64,000 nt of DNA. It comes from Candidatus Anaeroferrophillus wilburensis (GTDB taxonomy: Bacteria; Desulfobacterota; Anaeroferrophillalia; Anaeroferrophillales; Anaeroferrophillaceae). The stretch is taken from the NCBI GenBank assembly GCA_016934315.1, contig JAFGSY010000012.1, positions 31,349 to 95,348 of the forward strand. The letters run 5' to 3'. Below are positions 38,868 to 48,430 of this stretch, piece by piece. Position 1 is the first letter of the stretch. Every line of letters begins with the position of its first letter. The position numbers and the translations under genes are program-made. The notes under the pieces are model-generated. The model ran no database searches and was not told the origin of the DNA. It was given only the letters and a program-made list of their open reading frames with translations.

Positions 38868-40199
38868 GTGCCGATCATTAAACCATTTTCCGGAACCTAT
38901 TATAATCCCGACCACATCAGCGACCTTTCAGCAGTTGTCGCCCCCCCATACGATGTCATTTCCACCACCGACAGGGAAAAACTGCTGCAAAAAGACCCCC
39001 ATAATATCATTCGCCTTATCCTGGGGAAAAGCGCCCAGGAAAAAGGTAAACCCCGGCAGGATGAAGAATATCGTCAGGCGGCAACAACCTTGGCTGCATG
39101 GCGGGAAAAAGCAATTCTGGTTGCCGACCGGAAACCGGCGCTTTACTACCTTGAAGAAGAATTCACCATCCTTGGTATCACCTACTGCCGAAAAGGTTTT
39201 ATCGGCCTGCTGCAGCTGACCGGCCTCCCCCACAATGCTGTTTTGCCCCATGAAAAAACCATGAGCGGCCCCAAGGAGGACCGCTTGAAACTGATGACCC
39301 ATTGTCAAGCCAATTTCAGCCAGATTTTAACTCTCTATGACGATCCTGATTTCATTGTCGAACGGGAGCTGCAGCAGCATCGTGAAACCGAACTGCCGTT
39401 CATTGATCTGAGCGGCCATGAGGGTATCGATCGACGTCTGTGGCAGGTTACTGATCCGGCAGCTATCAGCCGGATTCAGGCGGTTCTGGCCCCCCAGTCG
39501 CTCTTCATTGCCGATGGCCACCACCGCTTTGAAACCGCCATGCAGTACCGGCAGTTGAGGCTGCAGCAGGAACCCCGGGCAGACGGCCGGGAGCCTTACA
39601 ACTATGTCATGGTTTACTGTTCCAATACCGCCAGCAGTGATCTGGCTATTCTGCCGACCCATCGGCAGGTTTCCGGTTATCCAAAGCTGGACCCCGCTTC
39701 ATTTATTGAAAAGGCCGGAAAACTGTTCCAACTTACACCTCTTGAGCTTCAGGAACGGTCGCCGGAGGCCATGGCAAAAACGTTATTGGACACGTTGAAA
39801 ACGGAACAGCAGGGCACCAGGTTGGTAGCCGTTGTCGGCAACCGCCCCGACTGCTACCTGCTTTCATTAACCCCGGAGAAACGGGCATCGCTGATGGAAA
39901 ACCTGCCTGCCGCCCTTGCTTCTCTGGATGTTTCCGTTCTTCACCACCTGCTTTTCGGACAGGCACTGCAGATCAGTGCCGCTGACATGGAAACGCAGCG
40001 TTACACCAGCTTTACCCAGGATGCGGCCGCTGCGGTGGCCTCGGTCATGGGCGGCGAAAACCAGCTGGCGGTATTGCTCCGTCCAACAGCGATCGAGCAG
40101 GTAAAACAGGTTGCCGCGGCCGGCGAAAAAATGCCGCAGAAGTCCACCTTCTTCTATCCAAAGCTGGTGACCGGCCTGCTTCTTTACCTCTTCAGCTAG
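38868..40199 (+). CDS. DUF1015 family protein
   Basis: The GTG at 38868 with GAGTGAGGAAG upstream gives 443 residues beginning PIIKPFSGTYYNP, the standard opening of DUF1015 (COG4198); the longer frame upstream runs back into the terminator and is rejected. Other family blocks are VVAPPYDVIS, LPHEKTMSGPKEDRL and LFIADGHHRFETAM, which carries two histidines that could bind metal. Family members are widespread in anaerobes and archaea, with no activity that I can name safely. The next gene starts 72 bases later. Confidence 0.88.
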   Translation: MPIIKPFSGTYYNPDHISDLSAVVAPPYDVISTTDREKLLQKDPHNIIRLILGKSAQEKGKPRQDEEYRQAATTLAAWREKAILVADRKPALYYLEEEFTILGITYCRKGFIGLLQLTGLPHNAVLPHEKTMSGPKEDRLKLMTHCQANFSQILTLYDDPDFIVERELQQHRETELPFIDLSGHEGIDRRLWQVTDPAAISRIQAVLAPQSLFIADGHHRFETAMQYRQLRLQQEPRADGREPYNYVMVYCSNTASSDLAILPTHRQVSGYPKLDPASFIEKAGKLFQLTPLELQERSPEAMAKTLLDTLKTEQQGTRLVAVVGNRPDCYLLSLTPEKRASLMENLPAALASLDVSVLHHLLFGQALQISAADMETQRYTSFTQDAAAAVASVMGGENQLAVLLRPTAIEQVKQVAAAGEKMPQKSTFFYPKLVTGLLLYLFS

Positions 40200-40271
40200 C
40201 AGTAATGAATGCATGGCATCCGTGGGAAAGCTAAACCCTGACGGTTTATCAACCAAACAGGAATCGATTGC

Positions 40272-40973
40272 ATGCCCACAACTCCCAGCGGCCAGTCAAC
40301 CGTCACCACTGAAGTGCTCCCGGCAGAACAACTGTCCATCCAGCAGCCAAAAAGTGGCTACCGCTACAATATGGACCCTTTCCTGCTGGCCGACGCGGTC
40401 ACCTTGGAAACCGGCACTAACGTTCTTGATCTGGGCACCGGCGTAGGCGTTATTCCCCTCCTCCTGGCCCGACGTTTTCCCTCTGCTGGACCATTCACAG
40501 GTATCGAAATCCAGCCGGAACTTGCGAACCTGGCCCAAAACAACACCATTCTCAACAAGCTACAGAATCGGATTACCATTCACCATGGCGATTACCGCTT
40601 CTCTCAGAACATTGCTCCGCCGGCCTCCTTTGCCACGGTGATCACCAATCCTCCTTATTACCAAAAACAACAGGGACGCCTCAACCAGTGCCGCCAAAAA
40701 GCCATCGCCCGCCATGAAATCACCACCGATCTGACTTCCCTGGCGACAACGTCGGCCTATTTTCTCAAACCCAATGGCCGGATTTTTGTTATCTACCCGG
40801 CTGAGCGCCTCTCCTCGCTGCTGGCTGCCTTTACCAAACAGAAGCTCATACCAAAACAACTGCAATGCATCCATCCCCGGCCTGATGAGCCAGCCGAACT
40901 GGTTATCCTGACAGCCCGCAAAAACGGCAGGGAGGGACTGGAGATTGCCGCTCCGCGAGTTATCCAGTCATAA
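40272..40973 (+). CDS. N6-adenine methyltransferase, TrmN6 (YfiC) type
   Basis: This 233-residue SAM-dependent enzyme has the SAM-binding motif LDLGTGVGVIPLLLA and the N6-adenine methylase motif NPPYY. The N-terminal KSGYRYNMDPFLLAD is typical of the E. coli YfiC-like enzymes, which methylate A37 of tRNA-Val. The exact tRNA target here is inferred. A related 16S rRNA or protein methyltransferase is less likely because of the NPPY context. Confidence 0.87.
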   Translation: MPTTPSGQSTVTTEVLPAEQLSIQQPKSGYRYNMDPFLLADAVTLETGTNVLDLGTGVGVIPLLLARRFPSAGPFTGIEIQPELANLAQNNTILNKLQNRITIHHGDYRFSQNIAPPASFATVITNPPYYQKQQGRLNQCRQKAIARHEITTDLTSLATTSAYFLKPNGRIFVIYPAERLSSLLAAFTKQKLIPKQLQCIHPRPDEPAELVILTARKNGREGLEIAAPRVIQS

Positions 40974-41087
40974 CCGTCAACCCCATTTACACCGACAATC
41001 AACAGTCACCTGCTGCGCTGGTTGAAAAAATCAGGGCCTTTTATTATTTTTCCTTCCGGCTGCCGATGGCCGGCGGTTAAAAACATT

Positions 41088-41116
41088 TTGACATGTACCG
41101 GCCATTAGGCTATAAA
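41088..41116 (+). promoter_or_regulatory. Sigma-70 promoter for the polyprenyl synthase gene
   Basis: TTGACA at 41088-41093, a 17-base spacer and TATAAA at 41111-41116 form a near-consensus promoter 55 bases upstream of the gene at 41171. Confidence 0.75.
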
Positions 41117-41170
41117 TTCTCAGGTTTAGCGTCTCAACAGCATCTGTCATTACGGAAATAAGGCGGCGTA

Positions 41171-42196
41171 ATGGGTCAGTTTTTTCCGCCTTCAAGGTTT
41201 GCCAGCATCATGACCGTTATCACCGGGATAAACGATGTGTTTCAGCTCATCGATGATGAGCTGAAACAGACCGAAGCTGCCTATTCCAGCCATCTGCAGA
41301 CCAACGTTTCCCTCATTCCAAAAATAAGTGAACATATCATCTTAAGCGGGGGAAAGCGTTTGCGGCCGGCCCTGCTTATTCTGACCATGAACATGCTGGG
41401 GGGGAAACCCTCTTCAGCAATCACCCTGGCGGCGGTTATTGAATTCATCCACACCGCCACCCTGCTCCATGATGATGTTGTCGACCAGGCTGACATGCGC
41501 CGGGGACTGGCGGCCGCCAACACTATTTGGGGTAATGAGGCATCGGTCCTGGTGGGGGATTTTCTTTTTTCAACCTCTTTCGATCTGGCGGTTGACCAGG
41601 GAAATCTGAAAATCCTCAAAGCCCTCTCTTCCGCAACCCGCCGTTTGGCTGAAGGTGAAATCCTCGAACTGATGAAAACGGCCGATGTGACCACTACCGA
41701 AAACGATTATCTGGCGGTCATTGAGGGCAAAACCGCCATTCTTATGGCCATTGCCTGTGAAATCGGCGCCCTGCTGGCAGATACCGATACAGCGATGCAG
41801 CAGATGATGAAAGCCTTTGGCCTCAATCTGGGAATGGCTTTCCAGATGGTCGATGACGTGCTGGATTATACGTCACGGGAGGAAGAACTGGGTAAAGCAA
41901 TCGGCATCGACCTCGAGGAGGGAAAACTTACCCTGCCGCTGATCCATACCCTGAACCAGGCAACCGAAAAAGAAAAACAGCAGCTGCATGACATTATTCT
42001 GGCTGACTTCGTCACCAAGGAAGATTTTGTTTTGGTCCATCGGCTGATCAGCCGTTATAAAGGAGTTGAATTCACCCTGCAGCGGGCCGCCACCCATGTC
42101 GCGGAAGCAAAGAACCTGCTCATGCCGCTGCCGCCGTCACCCTTCAAGGAAGCACTGCTTTTTCTCGCTGACTATGTCCTGCAGCGGGACCGTTAA
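41171..42196 (+). CDS. ispB: Polyprenyl diphosphate synthase (octaprenyl/nonaprenyl type)
   Basis: This enzyme extends farnesyl or geranyl diphosphate with IPP to the side chain of a quinone. The 341-residue protein has both Asp-rich motifs, DDVVDQADMRRG and DDVLDYTSREEELGK, and GGKRLRPAL. The residues before the first Asp-rich motif are small, consistent with a long-chain product. The ATG at 41171 with AAGG seven bases upstream is preferred; an internal ATG at 41210 would give 328 residues and also fits. It has its own strong promoter. Confidence 0.93.
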   Translation: MGQFFPPSRFASIMTVITGINDVFQLIDDELKQTEAAYSSHLQTNVSLIPKISEHIILSGGKRLRPALLILTMNMLGGKPSSAITLAAVIEFIHTATLLHDDVVDQADMRRGLAAANTIWGNEASVLVGDFLFSTSFDLAVDQGNLKILKALSSATRRLAEGEILELMKTADVTTTENDYLAVIEGKTAILMAIACEIGALLADTDTAMQQMMKAFGLNLGMAFQMVDDVLDYTSREEELGKAIGIDLEEGKLTLPLIHTLNQATEKEKQQLHDIILADFVTKEDFVLVHRLISRYKGVEFTLQRAATHVAEAKNLLMPLPPSPFKEALLFLADYVLQRDR

Positions 42197-42250
42197 AGGA
42201 AACTTTGTCATCATGAGGATTGTCTTTTTCAGACAAGGATGTTATTGATT

Positions 42251-42337
42251 ATGGATTTTGAAAGTCTGATCTCCACTGGAATTTTTGTGGTTATTGTCGC
42301 TTTTATTGCCTATCGTCTTTTTAAAGGAGGCGGTTGA
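42251..42337 (+). CDS. Small membrane peptide (28 aa)
   Basis: ATG 42251 opens a 28-codon frame, preceded at 10 bases by AAGGAT. The peptide is a short acidic head (MDFESL), one hydrophobic helix of about 15 residues rich in Ile, Val and Phe, and a basic Gly-rich tail (YRLFKGGG). This order predicts a single-pass membrane peptide with the C-terminus inside. It lies 54 bases after ispB and 93 before trxA, on the same strand. It matches no family I know. Confidence 0.55.
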   Translation: MDFESLISTGIFVVIVAFIAYRLFKGGG

Positions 42338-42430
42338 GGGTGCTAAGCGGCCGGTCGGGCTGGGCAGTCTCTTTTTTTAACTTCACGTATCCACCACTAT
42401 TAGCATTTACCTTTTGCAGGAGGAAACCAC

Positions 42431-42760
42431 ATGTCGGCTGAATTTATCGGACACTTGAATGATGACAACTTTGCTGCTGAGATCGAGCAGTCTGAAGTTC
42501 CCATACTGATTGATTTTTATGCCACCTGGTGTGGACCTTGCACCGCTATGGCCCCGGTTCTGGAAGAATTTGCCCGGGAGCAGGAAGGTAAGATAAAGGT
42601 GTTTAAAATCAATGTTGATGAAAACCCCAAAACTCCGGCAAAATACGGTGTCCGCGGCATCCCGACACTGATTCTTTTTGCCAAGGGGAAAGAAGTCAAC
42701 AAGATTGTCGGCATGGCACCGAAAGATCACCTGGAAAACATGCTTAACAGTGCGCAATAA
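42431..42760 (+). CDS. trxA: Thioredoxin
   Basis: This 109-residue cytosolic thioredoxin has the active site WCGPC and the cis-proline loop RGIPTLILF. AGGAGG precedes the ATG at ideal spacing. It reduces disulphides of client enzymes with electrons from thioredoxin reductase, which is not in the window. The TlpA-like lipoprotein follows 94 bases later. Confidence 0.97.
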   Translation: MSAEFIGHLNDDNFAAEIEQSEVPILIDFYATWCGPCTAMAPVLEEFAREQEGKIKVFKINVDENPKTPAKYGVRGIPTLILFAKGKEVNKIVGMAPKDHLENMLNSAQ

Positions 42761-42854
42761 TCAGATGTCCGATAAAGATTACTCAACAACGGGAACGGCG
42801 AAATCAGCCGGCACCATTGCACGGCCCCACCATGCAGCTCACAGGAGGTGCACC

Positions 42855-43388
42855 ATGGCCATGGCTACCACCAACGAGCGCAAACCGCTGTTAACCATCG
42901 TCCTCTTCCTTATCCTGATCAGCTTCTGCTCCTGCGGCCAATCGTCCGGCCCAGAGGAAAAAAAAGGCAAGCTGGCACCTGATTTTTCGCTGACCTCCTT
43001 TGCGGGCAAGAAACTTACCCGGGATTCTTTGAATGGCAAGGTAGTCATCCTTGATTTCTGGGCCACCTGGTGCCCCCCCTGCCGGGCGGCAATTCCCCAT
43101 CTGGTGGAACTGGATAAAGAGTATCGCGACCGGGGACTGGTTATCATCGGAGTCAGCCTTGACCGCGGCGGCAAGGAAGAAGTTGCTGATTTTGCCCGCC
43201 GAAACCAGATGGACTACGACCTTGCCCTGGGAATTGACAACGCCATCCTTAAGTCCTTTGGTGAAATCAGCTCCATTCCAACCATGATTGTCCTCAACCA
43301 GAAATCAGAAATTGTTTTCAGGGCGGTTGGCTTCAATAACGAGATCGCCCAGGCCATTGACGATAAAATCATTGAGCTTTTGCAGTAA
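42855..43388 (+). CDS. TlpA/ResA-like thioredoxin-fold lipoprotein
   Basis: Start at ATG 42855 after AGGAGGTG; the product has 177 residues. A hydrophobic N-terminal segment (LLTIVLFLILISF) ends at CSCG, so lipid attachment at one of these cysteines is likely. The domain carries APDFSL, the active site WCPPC and the cis-proline SSIPTM, as in TlpA and ResA, which act outside the membrane on haem-binding or other cysteines. The in-frame extension upstream overlaps trxA and is rejected. Confidence 0.9.
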   Translation: MAMATTNERKPLLTIVLFLILISFCSCGQSSGPEEKKGKLAPDFSLTSFAGKKLTRDSLNGKVVILDFWATWCPPCRAAIPHLVELDKEYRDRGLVIIGVSLDRGGKEEVADFARRNQMDYDLALGIDNAILKSFGEISSIPTMIVLNQKSEIVFRAVGFNNEIAQAIDDKIIELLQ

Positions 43389-43446
43389 ACACTTCCCGAT
43401 GTTTCTATCCCAAACCGGATAATCGCTCCCACTGATGGAGGAAACG

Positions 43447-45510
43447 ATGCCCCATGATTTTTTACTGGAAATCGGGATGGAAGAGATTCCAGCCGGTTTC
43501 CTGACCAAAGCATATACTGATCTGGCGACCCTCACTGCCGGTCTCCTGGAACGGCAACGGTTGTCTTACGAAACCATCAGGATAATGGGAACGCCCCGAC
43601 GGCTGGCGGTCTACGTCAGCAGCTTGGCTGACCGGCAGGAGGATCGGGTTATTGAAAACCTCGGCCCCTCCCGAAAAGTTGCCTATGATGCTGAGGGAAA
43701 ACCAACCAAAGCAGCAGTCGGTTTTGCCCGGGGACAGGGCATCGACCTGGACCAGCTGGAAATAGCAACCACCGAAAAAGGGGACTATCTCTGTGCCAGA
43801 AAAAAGGAAACCGGCCTGGCAACGGTCGATATCCTGGCAGCGGCGTTACCCGGTTTTGTTCAGAATATCCCCTTTCGTAAATCAATGCGCTGGAAAGACC
43901 TTGATCTCCGCTTTGCCCGGCCCGTGCACTGGCTGCTGGCACTGTTTGGTAAAACAGTTATCCCCTTCGACTTCGGCGAACTGCAATCGGAAAATTGTTC
44001 CCATGGGCACCGGTTCATGGCTCCGGGGCCGTTTGCCATCGATCACCCCGCTCACTACCTCGACCTCTGCCGACAGGCTAAGGTTATCGTTGATCCCACC
44101 GAACGCAAGGCTATGATTAAGGAGCAGCTGCTGGCCATTGAGCAGCAGGTTGACGGCACCATCATTGCCGATGACGACCTGTTGGAAACGGTCACCAATC
44201 TGGTGGAATATCCTGATGCAACCTGCGGTACCTTTGAGGAGCAGTTCCTCCGGCTTCCCGATGAAGTATTGATCACCGTTATGCGCCACCATCAGAAATA
44301 TTTCAGCATCCGCAACCGCCAGGGCGAACTGATGCCCCATTTCGTCACCATCAACAATACCGTTGCCCATGACCGCCAGCTGGTGATCGCCGGCAACGAG
44401 CGGGTTCTGCGGGCTCGACTGAACGATGCCAACTTTTTCTACCAGGACGATCTGAAAGTTGACCTGGAATCCTTTGTTGAGCGGCTGAAGAATGTGGTTT
44501 TCCAGGCAAAGCTTGGCACCTCCTATGAAAAGATGACCCGCTTCCGCTCCCTGGCTGAAGACCTCGCCGTCCGGCTGTGCCCGGCTAAAAAAGAGCGGGT
44601 AAGCCGCACTGCCCTGCTCTGCAAGGCAGACCTGGAAAGCAGCATGGTCTATGAATTTGCCGACCTGCAGGGAATTATGGGACGCGAGTATGCCCGCGCG
44701 GCAAAGGAACATCCCGACGTCAGCCGCGGGATCTATGAACACTATTTGCCCGTCGCTGCAGGCGGCGCTTTGCCAACCGAAGACTGCGGTGCCCTGGTGA
44801 GTATTGCGGACAAGATTGACACCATTGTCGGCTGTTTTGGCATCGGCCTGCTGCCAACCGGCGGTGCGGACCCGTACGCCCTGCGCCGCCAGGCCCTTGG
44901 GATTATTCATATTATCAGTGACCGCCAGTATGAGCTTGACCTTTCCTGGCTGGTGGAAAAGTCCCTGGTTCTCCTGGCGGAAAAGATTGACCGGCCGGCC
45001 CAGCAGGTTGCACAGGAGGTGCTGGAGTTTATCAAAGGACGACTGTTCAACAACCTGACCGCCAAAGGCATTCCTGCCGGGGTGGTGGAAGCTGTTCTCC
45101 ATGACGGGGTCAGCGATCTGGTGGAAGCCGGCAACAAGATTGCCGCCCTTGATCTTTTTCGCCACCGTGACGACTTTGAATTGCTGCTGGTAGCTTTCAA
45201 ACGGGTTATGAACATCATCAAGGACGCCTCTCCTGCTGCACAGATTAATGAACAGCTCTTTGAAGAGGAAGCGGAACAACAACTTCACCAGGCATTTCTG
45301 CAGATTGATGCCGCATGCCGACAAGCCATTGCCGACCGGGATTATCCCCGGGCACTGGCAACCATGGCAGAGTTGAAACCGACCGTCGACCAGTTTTTCG
45401 ATCAGGTTATGGTGATGGCCGAGGATGAAACGGTAAAAAAGAATCGCCTGGCTCTGCTGCAAGCCATTGCAACCATGTTCAAGCAGGTTGCCGATTTCGC
45501 CAGGCTCTAA
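43447..45510 (+). CDS. glyS: Glycyl-tRNA synthetase beta subunit
   Basis: GlyS is the large subunit of the alpha2beta2 bacterial glycyl-tRNA synthetase. The start at 43447 is chosen because GGAGG lies just before it and the protein then begins PHDFLLEIGMEEIPAGF, as in the family; it has 687 residues. Central segments DLEFVERLKNV-like and EHYLPVAAGG, and a C-terminal anticodon-binding region, are present. The alpha subunit gene glyQ, usually directly upstream, is absent here; the upstream genes are thioredoxin-like. A long antisense frame over this gene is a shadow. Confidence 0.96.
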   Translation: MPHDFLLEIGMEEIPAGFLTKAYTDLATLTAGLLERQRLSYETIRIMGTPRRLAVYVSSLADRQEDRVIENLGPSRKVAYDAEGKPTKAAVGFARGQGIDLDQLEIATTEKGDYLCARKKETGLATVDILAAALPGFVQNIPFRKSMRWKDLDLRFARPVHWLLALFGKTVIPFDFGELQSENCSHGHRFMAPGPFAIDHPAHYLDLCRQAKVIVDPTERKAMIKEQLLAIEQQVDGTIIADDDLLETVTNLVEYPDATCGTFEEQFLRLPDEVLITVMRHHQKYFSIRNRQGELMPHFVTINNTVAHDRQLVIAGNERVLRARLNDANFFYQDDLKVDLESFVERLKNVVFQAKLGTSYEKMTRFRSLAEDLAVRLCPAKKERVSRTALLCKADLESSMVYEFADLQGIMGREYARAAKEHPDVSRGIYEHYLPVAAGGALPTEDCGALVSIADKIDTIVGCFGIGLLPTGGADPYALRRQALGIIHIISDRQYELDLSWLVEKSLVLLAEKIDRPAQQVAQEVLEFIKGRLFNNLTAKGIPAGVVEAVLHDGVSDLVEAGNKIAALDLFRHRDDFELLLVAFKRVMNIIKDASPAAQINEQLFEEEAEQQLHQAFLQIDAACRQAIADRDYPRALATMAELKPTVDQFFDQVMVMAEDETVKKNRLALLQAIATMFKQVADFARL

Positions 45511-45511
45511 T

Positions 45512-45673
45512 TTTGATGAACTCGTAACAACTGGCAAAAAGCTTTGAAAACCGGATGGCACAGTAACGGCTCCAGATTTGAGGCAAGCAAAGCCTGAGGA
45601 ATGAGGCATACATCCAGTACACCGCAGTGACGAAGGTTGCAGGTTAACGAAGAAGATGGCGTTGTTACAAGCC
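45512..45673 (+). repeat. Dispersed intergenic repeat, copy B
   Basis: This 162-bp copy aligns over its whole length with 6783-6943. Its outer ends form a perfect 8-bp inverted pair, GTAACAAC at 45524-45531 and GTTGTTAC at 45661-45668. The inner hairpin is CAAGC-AAA-GCCTG at 45584-45596: the pair T-A of copy A is C-G here, while another pair is lost. It fills the gap between glyS and ppdK and ends 32 bases before the ppdK start. Confidence 0.88.
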
Positions 45674-45705
45674 ATCAATTTTTCAGGATAAAAAGGGGAT
45701 TGCAG

Positions 45706-48363
45706 ATGGCAGAAAAATATGTTTTCACGTTTGGCAATGGCGCTGCTGAGGGCAACAGCTCGATGAAAAATCTGCTGGGCGGCAAAGGAGCCAATCTGGC
45801 AGAAATGACCAGCATCGGCATCCCGGTGCCCTCTGGTTTTACCATCAGCACCGAAGCCTGTGTCCATTTTTATCAGCACCACAACCAATACCCTGACGGC
45901 CTGACGGAGCAGGTACAGGACGCCATTGCCAAAACCGAAGCAATCATGGAGCGGCGCTTTGGTTCTCCGGACAATCCATTACTTTTCTCGGTCCGCTCCG
46001 GTGCCCGGGTTTCCATGCCCGGCATGATGGATACCGTCCTCAACCTGGGTCTCAATGATGACACCATCAAGGGAATCATCAGGCAGTCAGGTAATGAGCG
46101 CTTTGCGTATGACAGCTATCGCCGCTTCATCCAGATGTACGGCAATGTTGTTCTTGGCATTGATGGGGAAAAACTGGAAGAACTCCTGGAAGAAATGAAG
46201 GAGAAAAGGGGCGTTAAACAGGACACGGAACTGGACGCCTTGGATCTTAAAGAACTGGTGGGCCTGCTGAAGGAGAGGGTGCGGGAATTGACCGGCAGTG
46301 ATTTCCCTGAAGATCCCGCAGCCCAGCTGTGGGGGGCGATTTCAGCCGTTTTCAAATCCTGGGAAACCAAGCGGGCAATCACCTACCGCCGGCTGAACAA
46401 TATTCCGGACCACTGGGGAACCGCAGTCAACGTCCAGTCCATGGTCTTCGGCAATATGGGAGATGACTGCGCCACCGGGGTGGCCTTCACCCGGGATCCC
46501 TCCACCGGTGAAAACTACTTTTTCGGTGAATTTCTCGTCAACGCCCAAGGCGAAGATGTGGTCGCCGGCATCCGCACTCCCCAACCGATCAATAATGTGG
46601 GCAAGACCGACCAATCCCTGCCTTCGCTGGAAGAGGTGATGCCGCCGCTCTACCAGGAACTGGTAACCATCTATCAAAAGCTGGAGCAGCATTATCATGA
46701 TATGCAGGATATCGAGTTTACCATTGAAAGAGGAAAGCTCTGGCTTCTGCAGACCAGGAACGGCAAGCGAACCGTCAAGGCAGCCGTCAAGATCGCCGTT
46801 GATATGGTCAACGAAGGGCTGATCAGCAAAAAGGAAGCTATTTTGCGCATTGATCCCCAACAGCTGGATCAGATGCTCCACCCCACCCTCGACCCCGATG
46901 CGCCCCGGACCCAGTTGGCAAAAGGGCTGCCCGCCTCCCCGGGGGCCGCCTGTGGGGAGGTTGTTTTCTCCGCCGATGAGGCGGAAGCGCTGAATGCCGA
47001 GGGGAAAAAGGTTATTCTGGTACGCATCGAAACATCGCCTGAAGACATCCACGGCATGCATGCGGCCCAGGGTATTCTGACCTCCCGGGGCGGTATGACC
47101 TCCCATGCGGCGGTTGTTGCCCGGGGGATGGGCAAATGCTGTGTCGCCGGTTGCGGTGACGTGGTGGTGAACTACAGCGGTGATTTCTTCAAGGTCGGCA
47201 AATCGGTGGTCAAAAAAGGCGATATTATTACCCTTGATGGGTCAACCGGTGAGCTGTTCCTGGGCACCATCCCCACCATTGAACCAGGGCTGACCGGAGA
47301 ATTCGGTATCTTTATGGACTGGGTTGACGAAACCCGCCGCCTGAAGGTCCGCACCAACGCTGACACCCCCCATGACTCAGCTGTGGCCCGCAATTTCGGC
47401 GCGGAGGGCATCGGTTTGTGCCGCACTGAGCATATGTTCTTTGAGGAAGACCGGATCATGGCCGTCCGGGAGATGATTCTGGCCTCTGATCTGGCCGGCC
47501 GGGAAAAAGCATTAGCCAAGATTCTGCCGATGCAGAAAAGCGATTTCATCGGCATCTTTACCGCCATGGAAGGTCTGCCGGTAACCATCCGGCTCCTTGA
47601 TCCACCCCTGCACGAGTTTCTTCCCCACACCGACCACGAATTGAAAGAGCTTTCCCAATCCATGGGGATACCCTTTGAAACGCTTAAACAGCGAACCGCC
47701 GGCCTGCACGAATTCAATCCCATGCTGGGACATCGCGGCTGCCGGCTGGGCATCTCCTTCCCGGAAATTTATCTCATGCAGGTCCGGGCGATCATGGAGG
47801 CGGCCTGCGAGCTGGTGAAAGGTCCGCAGCTTTCCGTCATTCCGGAAATTATGATTCCCCTGGTTGTCGACGTCAGAGAACTACGGATTCTGAAAGAAAA
47901 AATTATCACCATCTGCGATGAAACCATCGGCCGTTACGGAGTTACCCTCGACTACCTGATCGGTACCATGATCGAACTGCCCCGGGCAGCCATTACCGCC
48001 GATGAGATCGCCAAGGAAGCTGAATTCTTCTCGTTCGGCACCAATGACCTGACCCAGACCACCTATGGACTCAGCCGTGACGACGCCGGAAAATTTCTCA
48101 AAGATTATCTTGATCAGGGTATTTTCGCCGTTGATCCGTTTGTTTCCATTGATATTGACGGCGTCGGCGCCTTGGTGGAAATGGGCGTTACCAAGGGCAG
48201 AACGACCCGCCCGGATCTCAAGGTGGGCATCTGTGGCGAACATGGTGGCGAGCCGGCATCGGTGGAATTCTGCCATCGCACTGGCCTCAACTATGTGAGC
48301 TGTTCTCCCTACCGGGTACCCATTGCCAGACTGGCGGCGGCCCAGGCGGCCTTGAAGGAGTAG
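45706..48363 (+). CDS. ppdK: Pyruvate, phosphate dikinase
   Basis: PPDK interconverts pyruvate, ATP and phosphate with PEP, AMP and pyrophosphate. From ATG 45706, preceded by AAAGGGGAT, the protein has 885 residues. It has the nucleotide domain (GGKGANLAEM at the start), the swivelling phosphohistidine domain with GGMTSHAAVVARGMG, and the C-terminal PEP barrel ending with GICGEHGGEP. In this anaerobe it may run either in gluconeogenesis or in PPi-linked glycolysis and supplies PEP for the PTS. A terminator follows. Confidence 0.98.
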   Translation: MAEKYVFTFGNGAAEGNSSMKNLLGGKGANLAEMTSIGIPVPSGFTISTEACVHFYQHHNQYPDGLTEQVQDAIAKTEAIMERRFGSPDNPLLFSVRSGARVSMPGMMDTVLNLGLNDDTIKGIIRQSGNERFAYDSYRRFIQMYGNVVLGIDGEKLEELLEEMKEKRGVKQDTELDALDLKELVGLLKERVRELTGSDFPEDPAAQLWGAISAVFKSWETKRAITYRRLNNIPDHWGTAVNVQSMVFGNMGDDCATGVAFTRDPSTGENYFFGEFLVNAQGEDVVAGIRTPQPINNVGKTDQSLPSLEEVMPPLYQELVTIYQKLEQHYHDMQDIEFTIERGKLWLLQTRNGKRTVKAAVKIAVDMVNEGLISKKEAILRIDPQQLDQMLHPTLDPDAPRTQLAKGLPASPGAACGEVVFSADEAEALNAEGKKVILVRIETSPEDIHGMHAAQGILTSRGGMTSHAAVVARGMGKCCVAGCGDVVVNYSGDFFKVGKSVVKKGDIITLDGSTGELFLGTIPTIEPGLTGEFGIFMDWVDETRRLKVRTNADTPHDSAVARNFGAEGIGLCRTEHMFFEEDRIMAVREMILASDLAGREKALAKILPMQKSDFIGIFTAMEGLPVTIRLLDPPLHEFLPHTDHELKELSQSMGIPFETLKQRTAGLHEFNPMLGHRGCRLGISFPEIYLMQVRAIMEAACELVKGPQLSVIPEIMIPLVVDVRELRILKEKIITICDETIGRYGVTLDYLIGTMIELPRAAITADEIAKEAEFFSFGTNDLTQTTYGLSRDDAGKFLKDYLDQGIFAVDPFVSIDIDGVGALVEMGVTKGRTTRPDLKVGICGEHGGEPASVEFCHRTGLNYVSCSPYRVPIARLAAAQAALKE

Positions 48364-48391
48364 CTTTACCGGCAATCAGAGATGCAACATG

Positions 48392-48430
48392 ACAGGGTGC
48401 AGAAGATTTTCTATCTTAGCACCCTGTTTT
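48392..48430 (+). terminator. Rho-independent terminator after ppdK
   Basis: ACAGGGTGC (48392-48400) pairs with GCACCCTGT (48419-48427), and inside it AAGAT pairs with ATCTT, giving a two-part stem. Four Ts (48427-48430) follow. Confidence 0.8.

Noticed and set aside
41281..41694. Antisense frame across the polyprenyl synthase gene
   Set aside because: It overlaps the conserved Asp-rich motif region of a clear enzyme and has no independent ribosome site or motif.
43882..45888. 668-codon open frame antisense to glyS, running through the repeat into ppdK
   Set aside because: It crosses three unrelated plus-strand features and shows no protein motif; it is a codon-usage shadow.
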